A stretch of DNA of 58,587 bases, from positions 1-58,587 of the forward strand of contig CAKSFQ010000014.1 of assembly GCA_934454115.1 (NCBI GenBank), read 5' to 3'. The DNA comes from an uncultured Clostridia bacterium. Its GTDB lineage: Bacteria > Bacillota > Clostridia > Monoglobales > Monoglobaceae. The notes beneath the pieces were generated by a model, which was given only the letters and a program-made list of their open reading frames with translations, searched no databases and was not told the origin of the DNA. Positions 28,240-36,037 of the stretch are shown piece after piece. The position numbers were made by a program, and so were the translations under genes. Position 1 is the first letter of the stretch. Each line of letters starts with the position of its first letter.

Positions 28240-28334
28240 GTTTCTCATCCTTTCCGCCTTGGTTTTTTGAATCAATGGTTTGTCAAAGATGTGGAATGTT
28301 ACCTTTTCGGGCAGATAATACCGCCCGCATTCGT

Positions 28335-28679
28335 CTAGGACAGACCGAAGGAAATCTCCAGCGCCTCATTGACCTTGTCCATCAAATTTTCATCCAGATG
28401 CCCGATTTTTTCTCTCAGCCGCCGTTTGTCGATGGTTCGTATCTGCTCTGCCAGCACCACCGAATCCCTGGACAGTCCAAAGCCGCCGGCGCCAATCTCG
28501 ATATGGGTCGGCATCTTGGCTTTGTTAATCTGTGAGGTAATCGCCGTTGCAATCACGGTAGGGCTGTATCGGTTTCCGACGTCGTTCTGAATAATCAGCA
28601 CCGGCCGTACGCCGCCCTGCTCTGACCCGACAACCGGGCTTAAATCCGCATAATAAATATCTCCTCTTTTTACTATCAA
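28335..28679 (-). CDS. mazF: MazF/PemK-family endoribonuclease toxin
   Basis: Toxin of the type II MazEF family (EndoA-like), about 114 aa, which cleaves mRNA at short motifs. The fold's first strand is [13 protein letters not shown], followed by [16 protein letters not shown], which carries the conserved Arg, and a central [12 protein letters not shown]. There is no ATG; translation starts at TTG 28679 or GTG 28688. It follows alr, as ndoA does in Bacillus, but no antitoxin gene of the ndoAI type is visible in the 175 bases between alr and mazF. Confidence 0.88.
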   Translation of the reverse strand: MIVKRGDIYYADLSPVVGSEQGGVRPVLIIQNDVGNRYSPTVIATAITSQINKAKMPTHIEIGAGGFGLSRDSVVLAEQIRTIDKRRLREKIGHLDENLMDKVNEALEISFGLS

Positions 28680-28736
28680 CTGTTTCACGCTCCGCCAGAT
28701 AAGATTCAGACATGAACGAACAGATATGGCTGTCCG

Positions 28737-28766
28737 GTCTCTTTGGCAGACATCTGTCAAAGAGAC
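28737..28766. repeat. Strong inverted repeat between alr and mazF
   Basis: GTCTCTTTG pairs perfectly with CAAAGAGAC, with further pairing of the inner GCAGA and TCTGT. No T-run follows on the minus strand, so it resembles an RNA processing or stabilising hairpin more than a terminator. It occupies the position where an antitoxin gene would be expected. Confidence 0.6.
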
Positions 28767-28863
28767 ATCCTTTCTCTCACTGCCATTCTATGCGGAACTT
28801 CCGATTTGGGTACATAGCCGCTGCTTTGTCTGCGGCGAACGATACGCAGCATATGTACTTTGA

Positions 28864-30099
28864 TTATCCAATGGGTGTAACCGGCGGGTCCAGCAAATAG
28901 TTATGCTCGCCGATCACCTTTCCGTCGCGGAGATAAATCCGCGGAATCCGCCTGCCGATGGCACAAAGGACTTCATAATTGATGGTTCCCATTTTCTCGG
29001 CAAGGCTCTCTACCGGTAATTCTATATCATCGCTCCTGCCGAATAAAATGACATCGTCGCCGACAGATATATTATTGACCGATGTAACGTCAATCATACA
29101 TTGATCCATACAAATATTTCCGACAAGGTTACACAATTTTCCGCCGGCAATCGCCTGGCTCTTTCCGGAAAGCGTCCTGGAATAGCCGTCCGCGTATCCG
29201 ACCGGGATGGTTGCGATCTTTGCCGATTCGCTTGTCTTAAACCGCCGGCCGTAGCTGATGCTGACACCGCTCTCCACTTCCTTTAAGTTGGTGATTTTTG
29301 CCTTAAACTGCATCACCGGGTGCAGATGCAGCCGACCGCAGTCCACAAATGAAGAAGGCTTTAACCCGTACAAAATAATCCCCGGCCGAACCATGTCCAT
29401 GTGCATCTTGGGGAATCGGATCAAGGCCGCGCTGTTGCAGCAATGCTTGATCGGAATGGTAAGCCCGTTTGCCTTTAAGCGGTCGCAGGCGCTTTGAAAC
29501 CGCGAAAACTGCAATTCTGTATAGTCGTCGTCCGCCTCATCGGCAACCGAAAAATGCGTAAATATGCCATCTACGTCCAACCCCGGTAAAATCGCAATCT
29601 TAAGGATCGTGTCAATGGTCTCCTGGTTGACCGCCTCATCCTCGGTATACCGAAACCCGACGCGTCCCATACCGGTGTCCAGTTTAATATGAACCTTGGC
29701 ACGCTTTTTCAGCCTTACGGCGGCGTGCGATATCGCGCTGGCAAGCTCATAACTGTAGCAGCCGGGCGTAATATCCTCTTTGACGACACGTTCCGCCTCT
29801 TCTTCACTGGTATGACCCAGAATCAGAATCGGACAGGTAATCCCGTTTCGCCGCAGCTGCACCGCCTCATCAATACAGGCAACCGCGAGCCAGTCCGCGC
29901 CGTTTTGGAGCAGTGTTCTTGCGACCTGCATACAACCGTGTCCGTAGGCATCTGCCTTGACAACACCTAAAATCCTTGTCTCCGGCCGAACATAGTCACG
30001 GATTCTTTTGATATTGTTCCTCAGCGCGTCAAGATCAATTTCGACCCACGCTCTTTCATCCCATTTCATCTTTTGCAGCGACTCCTTTTTATCTGACAA
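28864..30099 (-). CDS. alr: Alanine racemase
   Basis: PLP enzyme interconverting L- and D-alanine for peptidoglycan and spore germination control, 411 aa. The PLP lysine is Lys48 in VVKADAYGHG, the catalytic Tyr is in VSISYGRRFKTS, and VGYADGYSR is characteristic. It lies 50 bases after a GerS-like lipoprotein gene, as in Clostridioides difficile, where gerS and alr2 form an operon. Confidence 0.95.
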   Translation of the reverse strand: MSDKKESLQKMKWDERAWVEIDLDALRNNIKRIRDYVRPETRILGVVKADAYGHGCMQVARTLLQNGADWLAVACIDEAVQLRRNGITCPILILGHTSEEEAERVVKEDITPGCYSYELASAISHAAVRLKKRAKVHIKLDTGMGRVGFRYTEDEAVNQETIDTILKIAILPGLDVDGIFTHFSVADEADDDYTELQFSRFQSACDRLKANGLTIPIKHCCNSAALIRFPKMHMDMVRPGIILYGLKPSSFVDCGRLHLHPVMQFKAKITNLKEVESGVSISYGRRFKTSESAKIATIPVGYADGYSRTLSGKSQAIAGGKLCNLVGNICMDQCMIDVTSVNNISVGDDVILFGRSDDIELPVESLAEKMGTINYEVLCAIGRRIPRIYLRDGKVIGEHNYLLDPPVTPIG

Positions 30100-30149
30100 A
30101 CTTCTCTGTTCTGCCGCGCACCGGCGTCCGTGCTAATACACATGCCTTG

Positions 30150-30749
30150 CTACGGCTCAAAAACACTGTCCGAAAGCGCGGGGTTTACCACAAAATCCTC
30201 ATATTCCACGCGCAGCATCTCGTTTCCCTTTTCATCATAGGTCACCAAAGTCCGCGGCAGGTTGCTTTTGGCATCGATCCAAAGATTCTGCGTAAAGCGA
30301 TAGGTCTGATCGCTGCGCACCGGCGCGTCTAAAAGCACCAATCCCTCTTCATTCTCCGTCAGTGGCGCCGCACTTTCCTTAAAATACTCTTCCAGAAAGT
30401 CGTGCAGGAAGAGGTAATCCCGCCCCTCCTGAAAAAAGCCCTGCTCCATGCGGATTGCCGGGGTCCCGGCGCTGCGGTACCACATGCTGCCGCCGGCGAT
30501 AACGCTGACCGTCCCCTCCATCCTCTTGGGGCTGATCACCTCGGTACGGTACCGATCCGGTGCACAAAAGCTTTGCGACAGCTCATAAACCTCGGTTCCC
30601 TTGTTTCCGTTTACACTCACGCGAACGCGCGCCGTGTAGCTTTTTAAATTTGCATATCTTTGGTGGATTTTCCGGTTGACATCGGTTTTACATGCCACCG
30701 GGATCATCATGAGTATCACGGTTAACAGAACCGAAATACCACGCCTCAC
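30150..30749 (-). CDS. gerS: GerS-like lipoprotein (germination, LolA-type fold)
   Basis: Lipoprotein of 199 aa with signal peptide MRRGISVLLTVILMMIPVAC and lipidated Cys20. The mature part has the LolA/outer-membrane-lipoprotein-carrier-like beta pattern (KSYTARVRVSVNG; YRTEVISPKRMEGTVSVIAGG; LWIDAKSNLPRTLVTYDEKG). In C. difficile, GerS is a spore lipoprotein needed for cortex muramic-lactam formation with CwlD and hence for germination, and is encoded next to an alanine racemase gene. The same neighbour here supports the name. Calling it simply a LolA-like lipoprotein is the safer alternative. Confidence 0.72.
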   Translation of the reverse strand: MRRGISVLLTVILMMIPVACKTDVNRKIHQRYANLKSYTARVRVSVNGNKGTEVYELSQSFCAPDRYRTEVISPKRMEGTVSVIAGGSMWYRSAGTPAIRMEQGFFQEGRDYLFLHDFLEEYFKESAAPLTENEEGLVLLDAPVRSDQTYRFTQNLWIDAKSNLPRTLVTYDEKGNEMLRVEYEDFVVNPALSDSVFEP

Positions 30750-30771
30750 AAAATCCCTCCGTTATCCTCAT

Positions 30772-32001
30772 TTACGACCCAAATCGGTGCAGCAACGCCA
30801 TCGCACGTGCCACCCTTTCTGCCACGTCGCCGGCCAGCATGCCGAATGCGCCGATCTCGGCCGCCGCCAGATCACCGGAAAGTCCGTGTATAAACGCGCC
30901 CAAAACGGCGGCATAATACCCGTCCATCCCCTGTCCCATCAGCGATGCAATCACCCCGGTCAGCACGTCACCCATGCCGCCGGTCGCCATGCCGCTGTTT
31001 CCGGTCGGATTCCGGTGAATCTCCCCTCTGGGCGATGCAATCACCGTATTCTTTCCCTTCAGCAACAGCGTAACCTGATAGCGCTTTGCAAAATCTGCCG
31101 CAATGGCCTCGCGTGCCTTCGCAATCTCCGAAGCGGACACGCCGCAAAGACGTGCCATCTCTCCCGGATGCGGCGTAAGCACCACATCGCCGTGCGGCTC
31201 TTCCAATATATTTATATGCCCGGCCAGCGCATTTAGACCATCGGCATCCAAAACCATTTTCTTCTTTGTCGCAAGCAGTGTACCGATACCCTGCCAAAGC
31301 TCCTCCACGGCGCCGAGTCCCGGTCCTAACGCGCAAACGTCTGCCTTTTCCAGTTTTTTCAGCACAACCGGCAAAAACGCCGGAGAAAGTACACCGTCCC
31401 GATCAGGGAGCGGCAGCGTCATTGCCTCGGTCAGCTTGACTGCCAGGATCGGCTGCTCACTTTTTGGAGTGCCCACGGTAACAAGTCCGCTGCCGCAGCG
31501 CAGCGCAGCGGTTGCACAAAGTGCGGCCGCCCCGGTCATTCCCTTAGAGCCTGCCACAATCAGCACGCTGCCGCAGTCACCCTTGTGCATGGTGTCAAAC
31601 CGTTTCGGCATCAGGGCGCAATACGCCTTGATCTGTTCCGCATTGGCGCCGCCGAAGGCGTCCTCCTCACCGCAGACAACGGCCACGGCCACGGTTTTGG
31701 AATGGCTGATACTCAAATCCGCCGCAATGCGATGCCCCATAAACTTTAGGTACGGCTTATCCATTTCATCGTGGCAAACCGTGATATCCTTCCATGAAAA
31801 GCCGCGCATCCCGCTGCCCATATACTTAGAGAACGCTTCCTTTGCGGCAAAATGCCCCGCGATGCTTTCAAATCGGTTTTTTCCCTTTTTTTCAAAATAC
31901 GCTGACTCTTCCTTGGTGAAAACCTGTTTGATAAACGCTGTAAGGCGCGGCATCTCGGAGATGCGGCTGATTTCTATCACATCAATCCCGGTTTTCATCA
32001 T
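30772..32001 (-). CDS. Fused holo-ACP synthase / ADP-dependent NAD(P)H-hydrate dehydratase
   Basis: Two enzymes in one 409-residue chain. Residues 1-~115 are AcpS, which transfers 4'-phosphopantetheine to acyl carrier protein: GIDVIEISRI with the metal-binding Asp, FAAKEAFSKYMG, and SISHSKTVAVAVV. Residues ~140-409 are NnrD, which repairs hydrated NAD(P)H: VLIVAGSKGMTGAAAL, a conserved TPHPGEMARL and GNSGMATGGMGDVLTG. NnrD is usually fused to the NnrE epimerase; here AcpS takes that place and no epimerase domain is present. The start overlaps the upstream membrane-protein gene by 20 bases. Both sets of motifs are intact. Confidence 0.9.
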   Translation of the reverse strand: MMKTGIDVIEISRISEMPRLTAFIKQVFTKEESAYFEKKGKNRFESIAGHFAAKEAFSKYMGSGMRGFSWKDITVCHDEMDKPYLKFMGHRIAADLSISHSKTVAVAVVCGEEDAFGGANAEQIKAYCALMPKRFDTMHKGDCGSVLIVAGSKGMTGAAALCATAALRCGSGLVTVGTPKSEQPILAVKLTEAMTLPLPDRDGVLSPAFLPVVLKKLEKADVCALGPGLGAVEELWQGIGTLLATKKKMVLDADGLNALAGHINILEEPHGDVVLTPHPGEMARLCGVSASEIAKAREAIAADFAKRYQVTLLLKGKNTVIASPRGEIHRNPTGNSGMATGGMGDVLTGVIASLMGQGMDGYYAAVLGAFIHGLSGDLAAAEIGAFGMLAGDVAERVARAMALLHRFGS

Positions 32002-32518
32002 TTAAAAACACCTTCTGCGGATTATAACGCCGAATCCCGTCTCTTATTTTTTCGTTTGGGTTAAAGAGCAGCATCTTTCTCTCACCGTTTTCTTCCATGT
32101 AGACTAAAAAGCACAGATCCTCTGCCTGTACACTCGTGCAGGCATAAACCTTTTTCAGGCCGCGATCCTCTAAATTTCTTTGAAATGCATGGTTGTTTTT
32201 GGTTGCCAGGATCTCAATTTTCCGCGTATTTAAGCTAAGCATCCGCTTCCGGCTGCGGCGGTTGATGACCTTGTCAACGTCCAATGAACCGTTGGTAAAG
32301 CAATACTCATACTCCATATTGGTCGCAGTAATCAGCAAATACATTGCATAGATCAACGCACAGCACACAACAAAGATGATAAAGCCGATCCCCTGGACTG
32401 CCATACCGAATGTCATGGCAAAAAGCGCGGCAAACACGCCGATCAGGCACGCGACAATACGCAGGTAGTCCTTGCCTGTTTTTTGCTTTTTTACTAATTG
32501 TTCTACAAAAATATCCAT
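31982..32518 (-). CDS. Two-TM membrane protein, DUF6106-like, 178 aa
   Basis: Two hydrophobic helices (about residues 22-42 and 44-66) are followed by a cytosolic beta-rich domain (YEYCFTNGSLDVDKVINRRSRKRML... RKIEILATKNNHAF). This resembles a small Clostridia family that I believe is DUF6106; its function is not known. AGGTAAAAC lies just before the ATG. It is the first gene of the acpS/nnrD-gerS-alr cluster, with a promoter directly upstream. Confidence 0.68.
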   Translation of the reverse strand: MDIFVEQLVKKQKTGKDYLRIVACLIGVFAALFAMTFGMAVQGIGFIIFVVCCALIYAMYLLITATNMEYEYCFTNGSLDVDKVINRRSRKRMLSLNTRKIEILATKNNHAFQRNLEDRGLKKVYACTSVQAEDLCFLVYMEENGERKMLLFNPNEKIRDGIRRYNPQKVFLNDENRD

Positions 32519-32556
32519 GTTTTACCTCCAAACACTCCCACAATACTGCTTTTTAT

Positions 32557-32586
32557 ATCATAGCACAAAAGATAGCCGGGTGTCTA
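32557..32586 (-). promoter_or_regulatory. Promoter upstream of the acpS-nnrD/gerS/alr cluster
   Basis: TAGACA (32586-32581) and TATGAT (32562-32557) on the minus strand, 18-base spacer, about 40 bases before the 178-aa membrane protein. Confidence 0.5.
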
Positions 32587-32610
32587 CTCTTTTTTTAAAT
32601 TTTTGATGAA

Positions 32611-32657
32611 AAACAGAAAAGGCTGCCCTGCAAAAGCAGAACAGCCTTTTCTGTTTT
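32611..32657 (-). terminator. Terminator after the DUF6514-like gene
   Basis: AACAGAAAAGGCTG pairs with CAGCCTTTTCTGTT, with an inner TCTGC/GCAG extension; T-runs occur on both sides, so it may work bidirectionally. Confidence 0.85.
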
Positions 32658-32663
32658 GGTTGG

Positions 32664-32921
32664 TTATATTATATCACGCAAAGTGCATGGTGTCACTTGA
32701 AATTTGCAGAGCATCTTAATATTTTCCTCCGCCTCTGTCCTGGTAAAGAACCGATTTCTTGCTTTCGTTGTTTCAATTTGTTTTCCATCCGCATAAATGG
32801 TTGCTCCAATCCCATAAGGCCGACGATTTCCTCCATCCTCCAACACCTCAAACTGTACCCGATACAATTGGTCTTCCTCATCGCAAAAATCAAACCCTTT
32901 CACTATCAAGTCATCCCCCAA
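32664..32921 (-). CDS. DUF6514-like small protein, 85 aa
   Basis: Small protein of a Clostridia family I believe is DUF6514. The pattern is a beta strand pair (YRVQFEVLEDGGNRRPYGIGATIY), then DGKQIETTKAR, RFFTRTEAEENIKMLCKFQVTP and a C-terminal LRDII. Its function is unknown. The exact start is uncertain: TTG 32921 opens the frame, but a later TTG or GTG fits the GGGGGA site as well. It is followed by a strong terminator. Confidence 0.6.
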   Translation of the reverse strand: MGDDLIVKGFDFCDEEDQLYRVQFEVLEDGGNRRPYGIGATIYADGKQIETTKARNRFFTRTEAEENIKMLCKFQVTPCTLRDII

Positions 32922-32924
32922 TAT

Positions 32925-33068
32925 CTAAAATGTGTTCGGCAAGGCATTGTACACGATCTCAGGCTCCCTCATCCCACTCGTGTACTTCGCCTTGCCCGCA
33001 GTAACTATTATGCACGTTTTTGCCAAATTTTTCAATAAATTGGTGTCGCATATTGTGACATTGGGCAA
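32925..33068 (-). CDS. Possible 47-aa protein with TTG start
   Basis: A short open frame starts at TTG 33068, five bases after AAGGGG, and ends at TAG 32925, just before the DUF6514-like gene. It would begin MPNVTICDTNLLKNLAK. Its second half overlaps a long inverted repeat (32937-32999), so the frame may be an accident of that repeat. No family recognised. Confidence 0.25.
   Translation of the reverse strand: MPNVTICDTNLLKNLAKTCIIVTAGKAKYTSGMREPEIVYNALPNTF
32937..32999. repeat. Long imperfect inverted repeat upstream of the DUF6514-like gene
   Basis: CGGCAAGGC..TGTACACGA at 32937-32956 pairs with TCGTGTAC..GCCTTGCCCG near 32978-32999, leaving a loop of about 20 bases. It would fold in the leader RNA of the 85-aa protein or act as a DNA cruciform. 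It is not followed by a T-run. Confidence 0.55.
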
Positions 33069-33142
33069 GAGTCCCCTTTTTTACTTCCTTTTTGGCATGT
33101 TTTGCCCGTTTCAAAATGCTGCAATCAGGTATTATGTAAACC

Positions 33143-33511
33143 TCAATCCCCCCATTTTTGATATAACGTCCTTTTTCTGGCATAATCACGATCAAAAAAT
33201 GCACCGCACCGGCACTCGGCACAAAAGTTATAAAACTTTACATGATGCGTTACCGCAAACAGTACACTCCTGCATTTTGTGCAGCAAATACGCTCCCCGG
33301 TTTTATCGGCCGCATCGGCGGACGCGGTATCCGGAATTTCACCCAATCTCAGATAACCGTCGGCGCCGCAGGCACAAAACAAATGCAGATAAAGACTTTC
33401 ACAATGCTCCTTTTTGATATATCCCAGAATCCTGCCGCAAAGTCCGCAGGTTACCGTTTCCTCTCCGCATTTTCCAATTGTCAGGCCGAAAGCCTTTTGT
33501 TCCTGATTCAT
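33143..33511 (-). CDS. Cys-rich zinc-ribbon-like protein, 122 aa
   Basis: I do not recognise a named family. From ATG 33511 (GGAGAG upstream) the protein has four Cys clusters that look like metal ligands: CGLCG, a CACG pair, CCTKC and CAECRCG, consistent with one or two zinc ribbons. It lacks a signal peptide or membrane segment. It is divergently oriented from the sporulation-type gene at 33654. A small regulatory or RNA/DNA-binding role would fit zinc ribbons but is inference. Confidence 0.6.
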   Translation of the reverse strand: MNQEQKAFGLTIGKCGEETVTCGLCGRILGYIKKEHCESLYLHLFCACGADGYLRLGEIPDTASADAADKTGERICCTKCRSVLFAVTHHVKFYNFCAECRCGAFFDRDYARKRTLYQKWGD

Positions 33512-33547
33512 TTGGCATCTCTCCTTCAAAATATAAAATCGTCCATG

Positions 33548-33575
33548 CACCATTCGTTTTTTTCGGCATATGATA
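33548..33575 (+). promoter_or_regulatory. Possible SigmaK-type promoter
   Basis: CACC at 33548-33551 and CATATGATA at 33567-33575 with a 15-base spacer resemble the late mother-cell sigmaK pattern (mACm / CATAnnnTA). It would drive the gene at 33654, in keeping with the sporulation context. Only sequence resemblance supports it. Confidence 0.35.
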
Positions 33576-33579
33576 CCCT

Positions 33580-33640
33580 TAGCCGAAAGAGAATCATCCA
33601 AACCCGCCTGAAAAGGCAAAATTTCGGTTTCTTTCGGCTA
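33580..33640 (+). repeat. Dispersed repeat A, copy 1 (palindromic)
   Basis: Ends are perfect inverted 11-mers, TAGCCGAAAGA and TCTTTCGGCTA; the interior holds CCCGCCTGAAAAGGCAAAAT. The same sequence recurs at 34192-34238 and 47879-47922. The right end runs straight into the GGAGG ribosome site of the gene at 33654. Confidence 0.65.
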
Positions 33641-33653
33641 GGAGGCGATGGAT

Positions 33654-34160
33654 ATGAACGAAACCTATCAAAAATTTAACGAAGCGCTCGCCGGCACGCT
33701 TATGTCCCCGAAAAACCGCAGTTCCTCCCGTCTGTTAGAGGGAGAGGATTTTTCCGGCAGAGACGACACCGCGCCGACCGGCCAGGGCTCCCTGGTGGTG
33801 CAGGTCACGCTGGCAAAAGGCGCAATCCCGGTTTCGGGTGCCAGAGTCACCGTCTCAACCGCCGGGAATCAAAGTACACAGATTGCCGACCTTTTGACCG
33901 ATGAAAGCGGCCGAACCGCACCCCTGCTCTTGCCCGCACCGCAGAGCAGCTATTCGCAGACGCCGGACAGCGTCATACGCCCGTACAGCAATTATAACAT
34001 TAAAGTCGAATACGAAGGCTATTATACCGAGGACGCCGTCAATGTTCCCATCTTTGACAAAATCAATTCGATTCAGCCGGTCAGTCTGATTCCCTTATCC
34101 GAACGTGATGCCGGACAGTTTGATATCGTAGTAGACGAAGACACAACTGACGCACGTTAG
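33654..34160 (+). CDS. Carboxypeptidase-regulatory-like domain protein, 168 aa
   Basis: No signal peptide is visible. After an N-terminal low-complexity region, residues ~47-130 form an Ig-like carboxypeptidase-regulatory fold (GSLVVQVTLAKGAIPVSGARVTVS; NYNIKVEYEGYYTEDAVNVPIF). Proteins with this fold lie next to SpoIID/peptidoglycan-binding genes in Clostridia and may be spore-coat or cortex associated; this is inference from context. The ATG at 33654 is eight bases after AGGAGG; an ATG at 33648 is too close. It is flanked by copies of repeat A and followed by a MITE. Confidence 0.65.
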   Translation: MNETYQKFNEALAGTLMSPKNRSSSRLLEGEDFSGRDDTAPTGQGSLVVQVTLAKGAIPVSGARVTVSTAGNQSTQIADLLTDESGRTAPLLLPAPQSSYSQTPDSVIRPYSNYNIKVEYEGYYTEDAVNVPIFDKINSIQPVSLIPLSERDAGQFDIVVDEDTTDAR

Positions 34161-34191
34161 AACCCGGCAAAGACGACAAGCTAAAATATTC

Positions 34192-34238
34192 TAAAATTGC
34201 GCCGATTAAGGCGGGTTCGGATTACTCTCTTTCGGCTA
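34192..34238 (-). repeat. Dispersed repeat A, copy 2
   Basis: Read on the minus strand this matches copy 1 over about 45 bases (TAGCCGAAAGAGAgTaATCC, then AACCCGCCT, then GGC and AATTT). It lies inverted relative to copy 1, so the two bracket the gene at 33654. Its end coincides with the TA where the MITE is inserted. Confidence 0.6.
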
Positions 34239-34509
34239 GGCGCACGGGAGTCGAACCCGATATGCCCTGTGATTGAAAATCACAATCTTTTTGCATCGTT
34301 GTCTTAGCTAGGCGACAGCCTTGCTTCGTCCGCCGAAACCAAAAATATTATCATTTTTTTGCACACAGGGTCGAAGAGTTTAAACAGAGCAAATTTTTGA
34401 AAATACAAGGAAAAAGCGCAGTGAATACTGACGTATTGACGAGCATTTTTACGCAGTATTTTCACAAATTTGCCTGCTTAAACCATATTGTGTTCGTCTC
34501 CCGTGTGCC
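34239..34509. mobile_element. 271-bp MITE flanked by TA dinucleotides
   Basis: The left end GGCGCACGGGAGTCGAACCC and the inverted right end GGCACACGGGAGACGAACAC, plus following bases, agree at about 24 of 28 positions counting the flanking TA. TA lies on both sides (34237-34238, 34510-34511), the target duplication of Tc1/mariner-IS630 elements. A second inverted repeat lies inside, with GTTTAAACAGAGCAAATTT matching inverted GTTTAAGCAGGCAAATTT. No reading frame is present, so it would move in trans. Removing it joins TTTCGGCTA to AGGAGG, exactly the arrangement seen at 33632-33645, which supports insertion just upstream of the ribosome site of the gene at 34525. Confidence 0.72.
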
Positions 34510-34524
34510 TAAGGAGGAAACGCA

Positions 34525-35949
34525 ATGTCCTTTACCTTTTATATTCCGCAAAACATCACGGTGCATCTGGGCGTACCCGACGACGCCTCGGCGCCGAATG
34601 TGACTGTACCCTTTGTTCAGTATATTAAAAATGTCGCTTCCAGCGAGATTTATCCGACCTGGCCGGAGGACGCCATCCGCGCCAACATCTACGCCCAGGT
34701 CACCTATGCCCTAAACCGTATCTTTACTGCGCACTATCGGGCGCAGGGCTATGACTTTGACATTACCAACTCCACGCAATACGACCAGTCCTATGTTCAC
34801 GGCAGAGATATTTTTGAAAACATCAGCCGACTGGTTGACGGACTTTTTAACAATTACATCGTCCGCAAAGGAAACCTGGACCCCATCTTTGCCAGATACT
34901 GCAACGGCACAACCAGCGCCTGTCCCGGCGGCCTTTCTCAGTGGGGAACGGTGGAGCTTGCCAACCAAGGCTATAGCGTCTACGACATTCTCGCTTATTA
35001 TTACGGTGACGACATCTCCCTTGTCACCAACGCACCGGTTGCCGATATGACACCATCTATGGTCTATCCGGAAACACCCCTGCGTCTCGGAGACAGCAAC
35101 CAGCGCGTGACTCAAATTCAGCTGTACTTAAACCGAATCTCCCGAAACTACCCGGCAATCCCCAAAATTATGTACTCCGACGGACTGTTTGACGTAGCGA
35201 CCGAGGACGCTGTCAAGGAATTTCAAAAAATATTCAACCTTGCCCAGGATGGCATTGTCGGAAAAGAAACATGGTACAAAATCCTGTTTGTCTTCAGCAC
35301 GGTAAAACGCCTTTCCGAGCTGGATTCGGAGGGCGTCAAGCTTGACCTTGTAAACCGCCAGTACCGCACGGAACTATCGGTCGGGAGTCAGGGCGTCGAG
35401 GTTAGCCTGATCCAGTATTTTTTGAACATCGTTGCAGAATTTAACGACTATATTCCAAAGACGGATATCGATGGCGTCTACGGCCCATCCACCGCACAGT
35501 CCGTCCGTGCATTTCAGGAATCCGAAGGCTTGCCTGAAACCGGAGTTGTCGATGAGACGACCTGGAATGCCCTGTATTCGCGCTACATCTCCGTCATCGC
35601 CGGGCTTCCTTCCGACTACCGCGGACAGGGCGCCGCGATGTACCCGGGTTCTGTCCTGCGCCGCGGCCAGAACAACGAAAATGTGCGTGCTCTTCAGACT
35701 TATTTAAATAAAATTGCAGAATTTAACGACGCCATCCCGTCCGTATCGCCAACCGGATATTTCGGCCAGGAGACGCAGCGTGCCGTCATCGCGTTTCAGC
35801 GCGCTTACGGTTTGCCGGTGCGCGGCGTGGTGGGCCTTAGCACCTGGAACGCCATTGCAGAGCTTTATAACGATATTATCCTGGGCGAGGATCGTTCTCC
35901 GGGGCAATATCCGGGCTATCCGCTCTCCCAATCCCAAGCGGTGAATTAA
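34525..35949 (+). CDS. SpoIID-like lytic domain with three peptidoglycan-binding repeats, 474 aa
   Basis: Residues ~1-170 match the SpoIID/LytB domain, a lytic transglycosylase used in spore engulfment. [20 protein letters not shown] carries the catalytic-type Glu, and a later [20 protein letters not shown] resembles the family's G-M-SQ-G box. Three PG_binding_1 modules follow (about 190-255, 290-355, 385-450), each with GxxGxxT and F/Q-rich helices. No signal peptide is visible, which is usual for some spore cortex-associated proteins. It is followed by a single-module peptidoglycan-binding gene and opposes the spoVA genes. A cortex-lytic or spore-wall role is likely but not proven. AGGAGG precedes the ATG. 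Confidence 0.8.
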   Translation: MSFTFYIPQNITVHLGVPDDASAPNVTVPFVQYIKNVASSEIYPTWPEDAIRANIYAQVTYALNRIFTAHYRAQGYDFDITNSTQYDQSYVHGRDIFENISRLVDGLFNNYIVRKGNLDPIFARYCNGTTSACPGGLSQWGTVELANQGYSVYDILAYYYGDDISLVTNAPVADMTPSMVYPETPLRLGDSNQRVTQIQLYLNRISRNYPAIPKIMYSDGLFDVATEDAVKEFQKIFNLAQDGIVGKETWYKILFVFSTVKRLSELDSEGVKLDLVNRQYRTELSVGSQGVEVSLIQYFLNIVAEFNDYIPKTDIDGVYGPSTAQSVRAFQESEGLPETGVVDETTWNALYSRYISVIAGLPSDYRGQGAAMYPGSVLRRGQNNENVRALQTYLNKIAEFNDAIPSVSPTGYFGQETQRAVIAFQRAYGLPVRGVVGLSTWNAIAELYNDIILGEDRSPGQYPGYPLSQSQAVN

Positions 35950-36037
35950 AACCATCAGGATCCGACCGAAGAGGAAATATCCGGCATCCTTCGGCCGTTC
36001 CGTTTTTATCCGATACGACCTTTCAAAGGAGGCGCTT

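Noticed and set aside
28712..28900. 62-codon plus-strand frame across the alr-mazF gap as a possible antitoxin
   Set aside because: It runs opposite to the operon, lacks a ribosome site and overlaps the alr stop region; no resemblance to known antitoxins.
31103..32005. 300-codon open frame antisense to the AcpS-NnrD gene
   Set aside because: Shadow frame: it is rich in Ser/Ala/Pro, has no start signal and no domain, and both real domains lie on the opposite strand.
34239..34335. Possible tRNA gene (T-arm-like GGGTTCGACTCCC and a 5-bp anticodon-like stem on the minus strand)
   Set aside because: The D-arm side is about 24 bases too long, the acceptor pairing has a mismatch, and the same T-arm-like sequence is the end of a repeated mobile element found elsewhere in the window.
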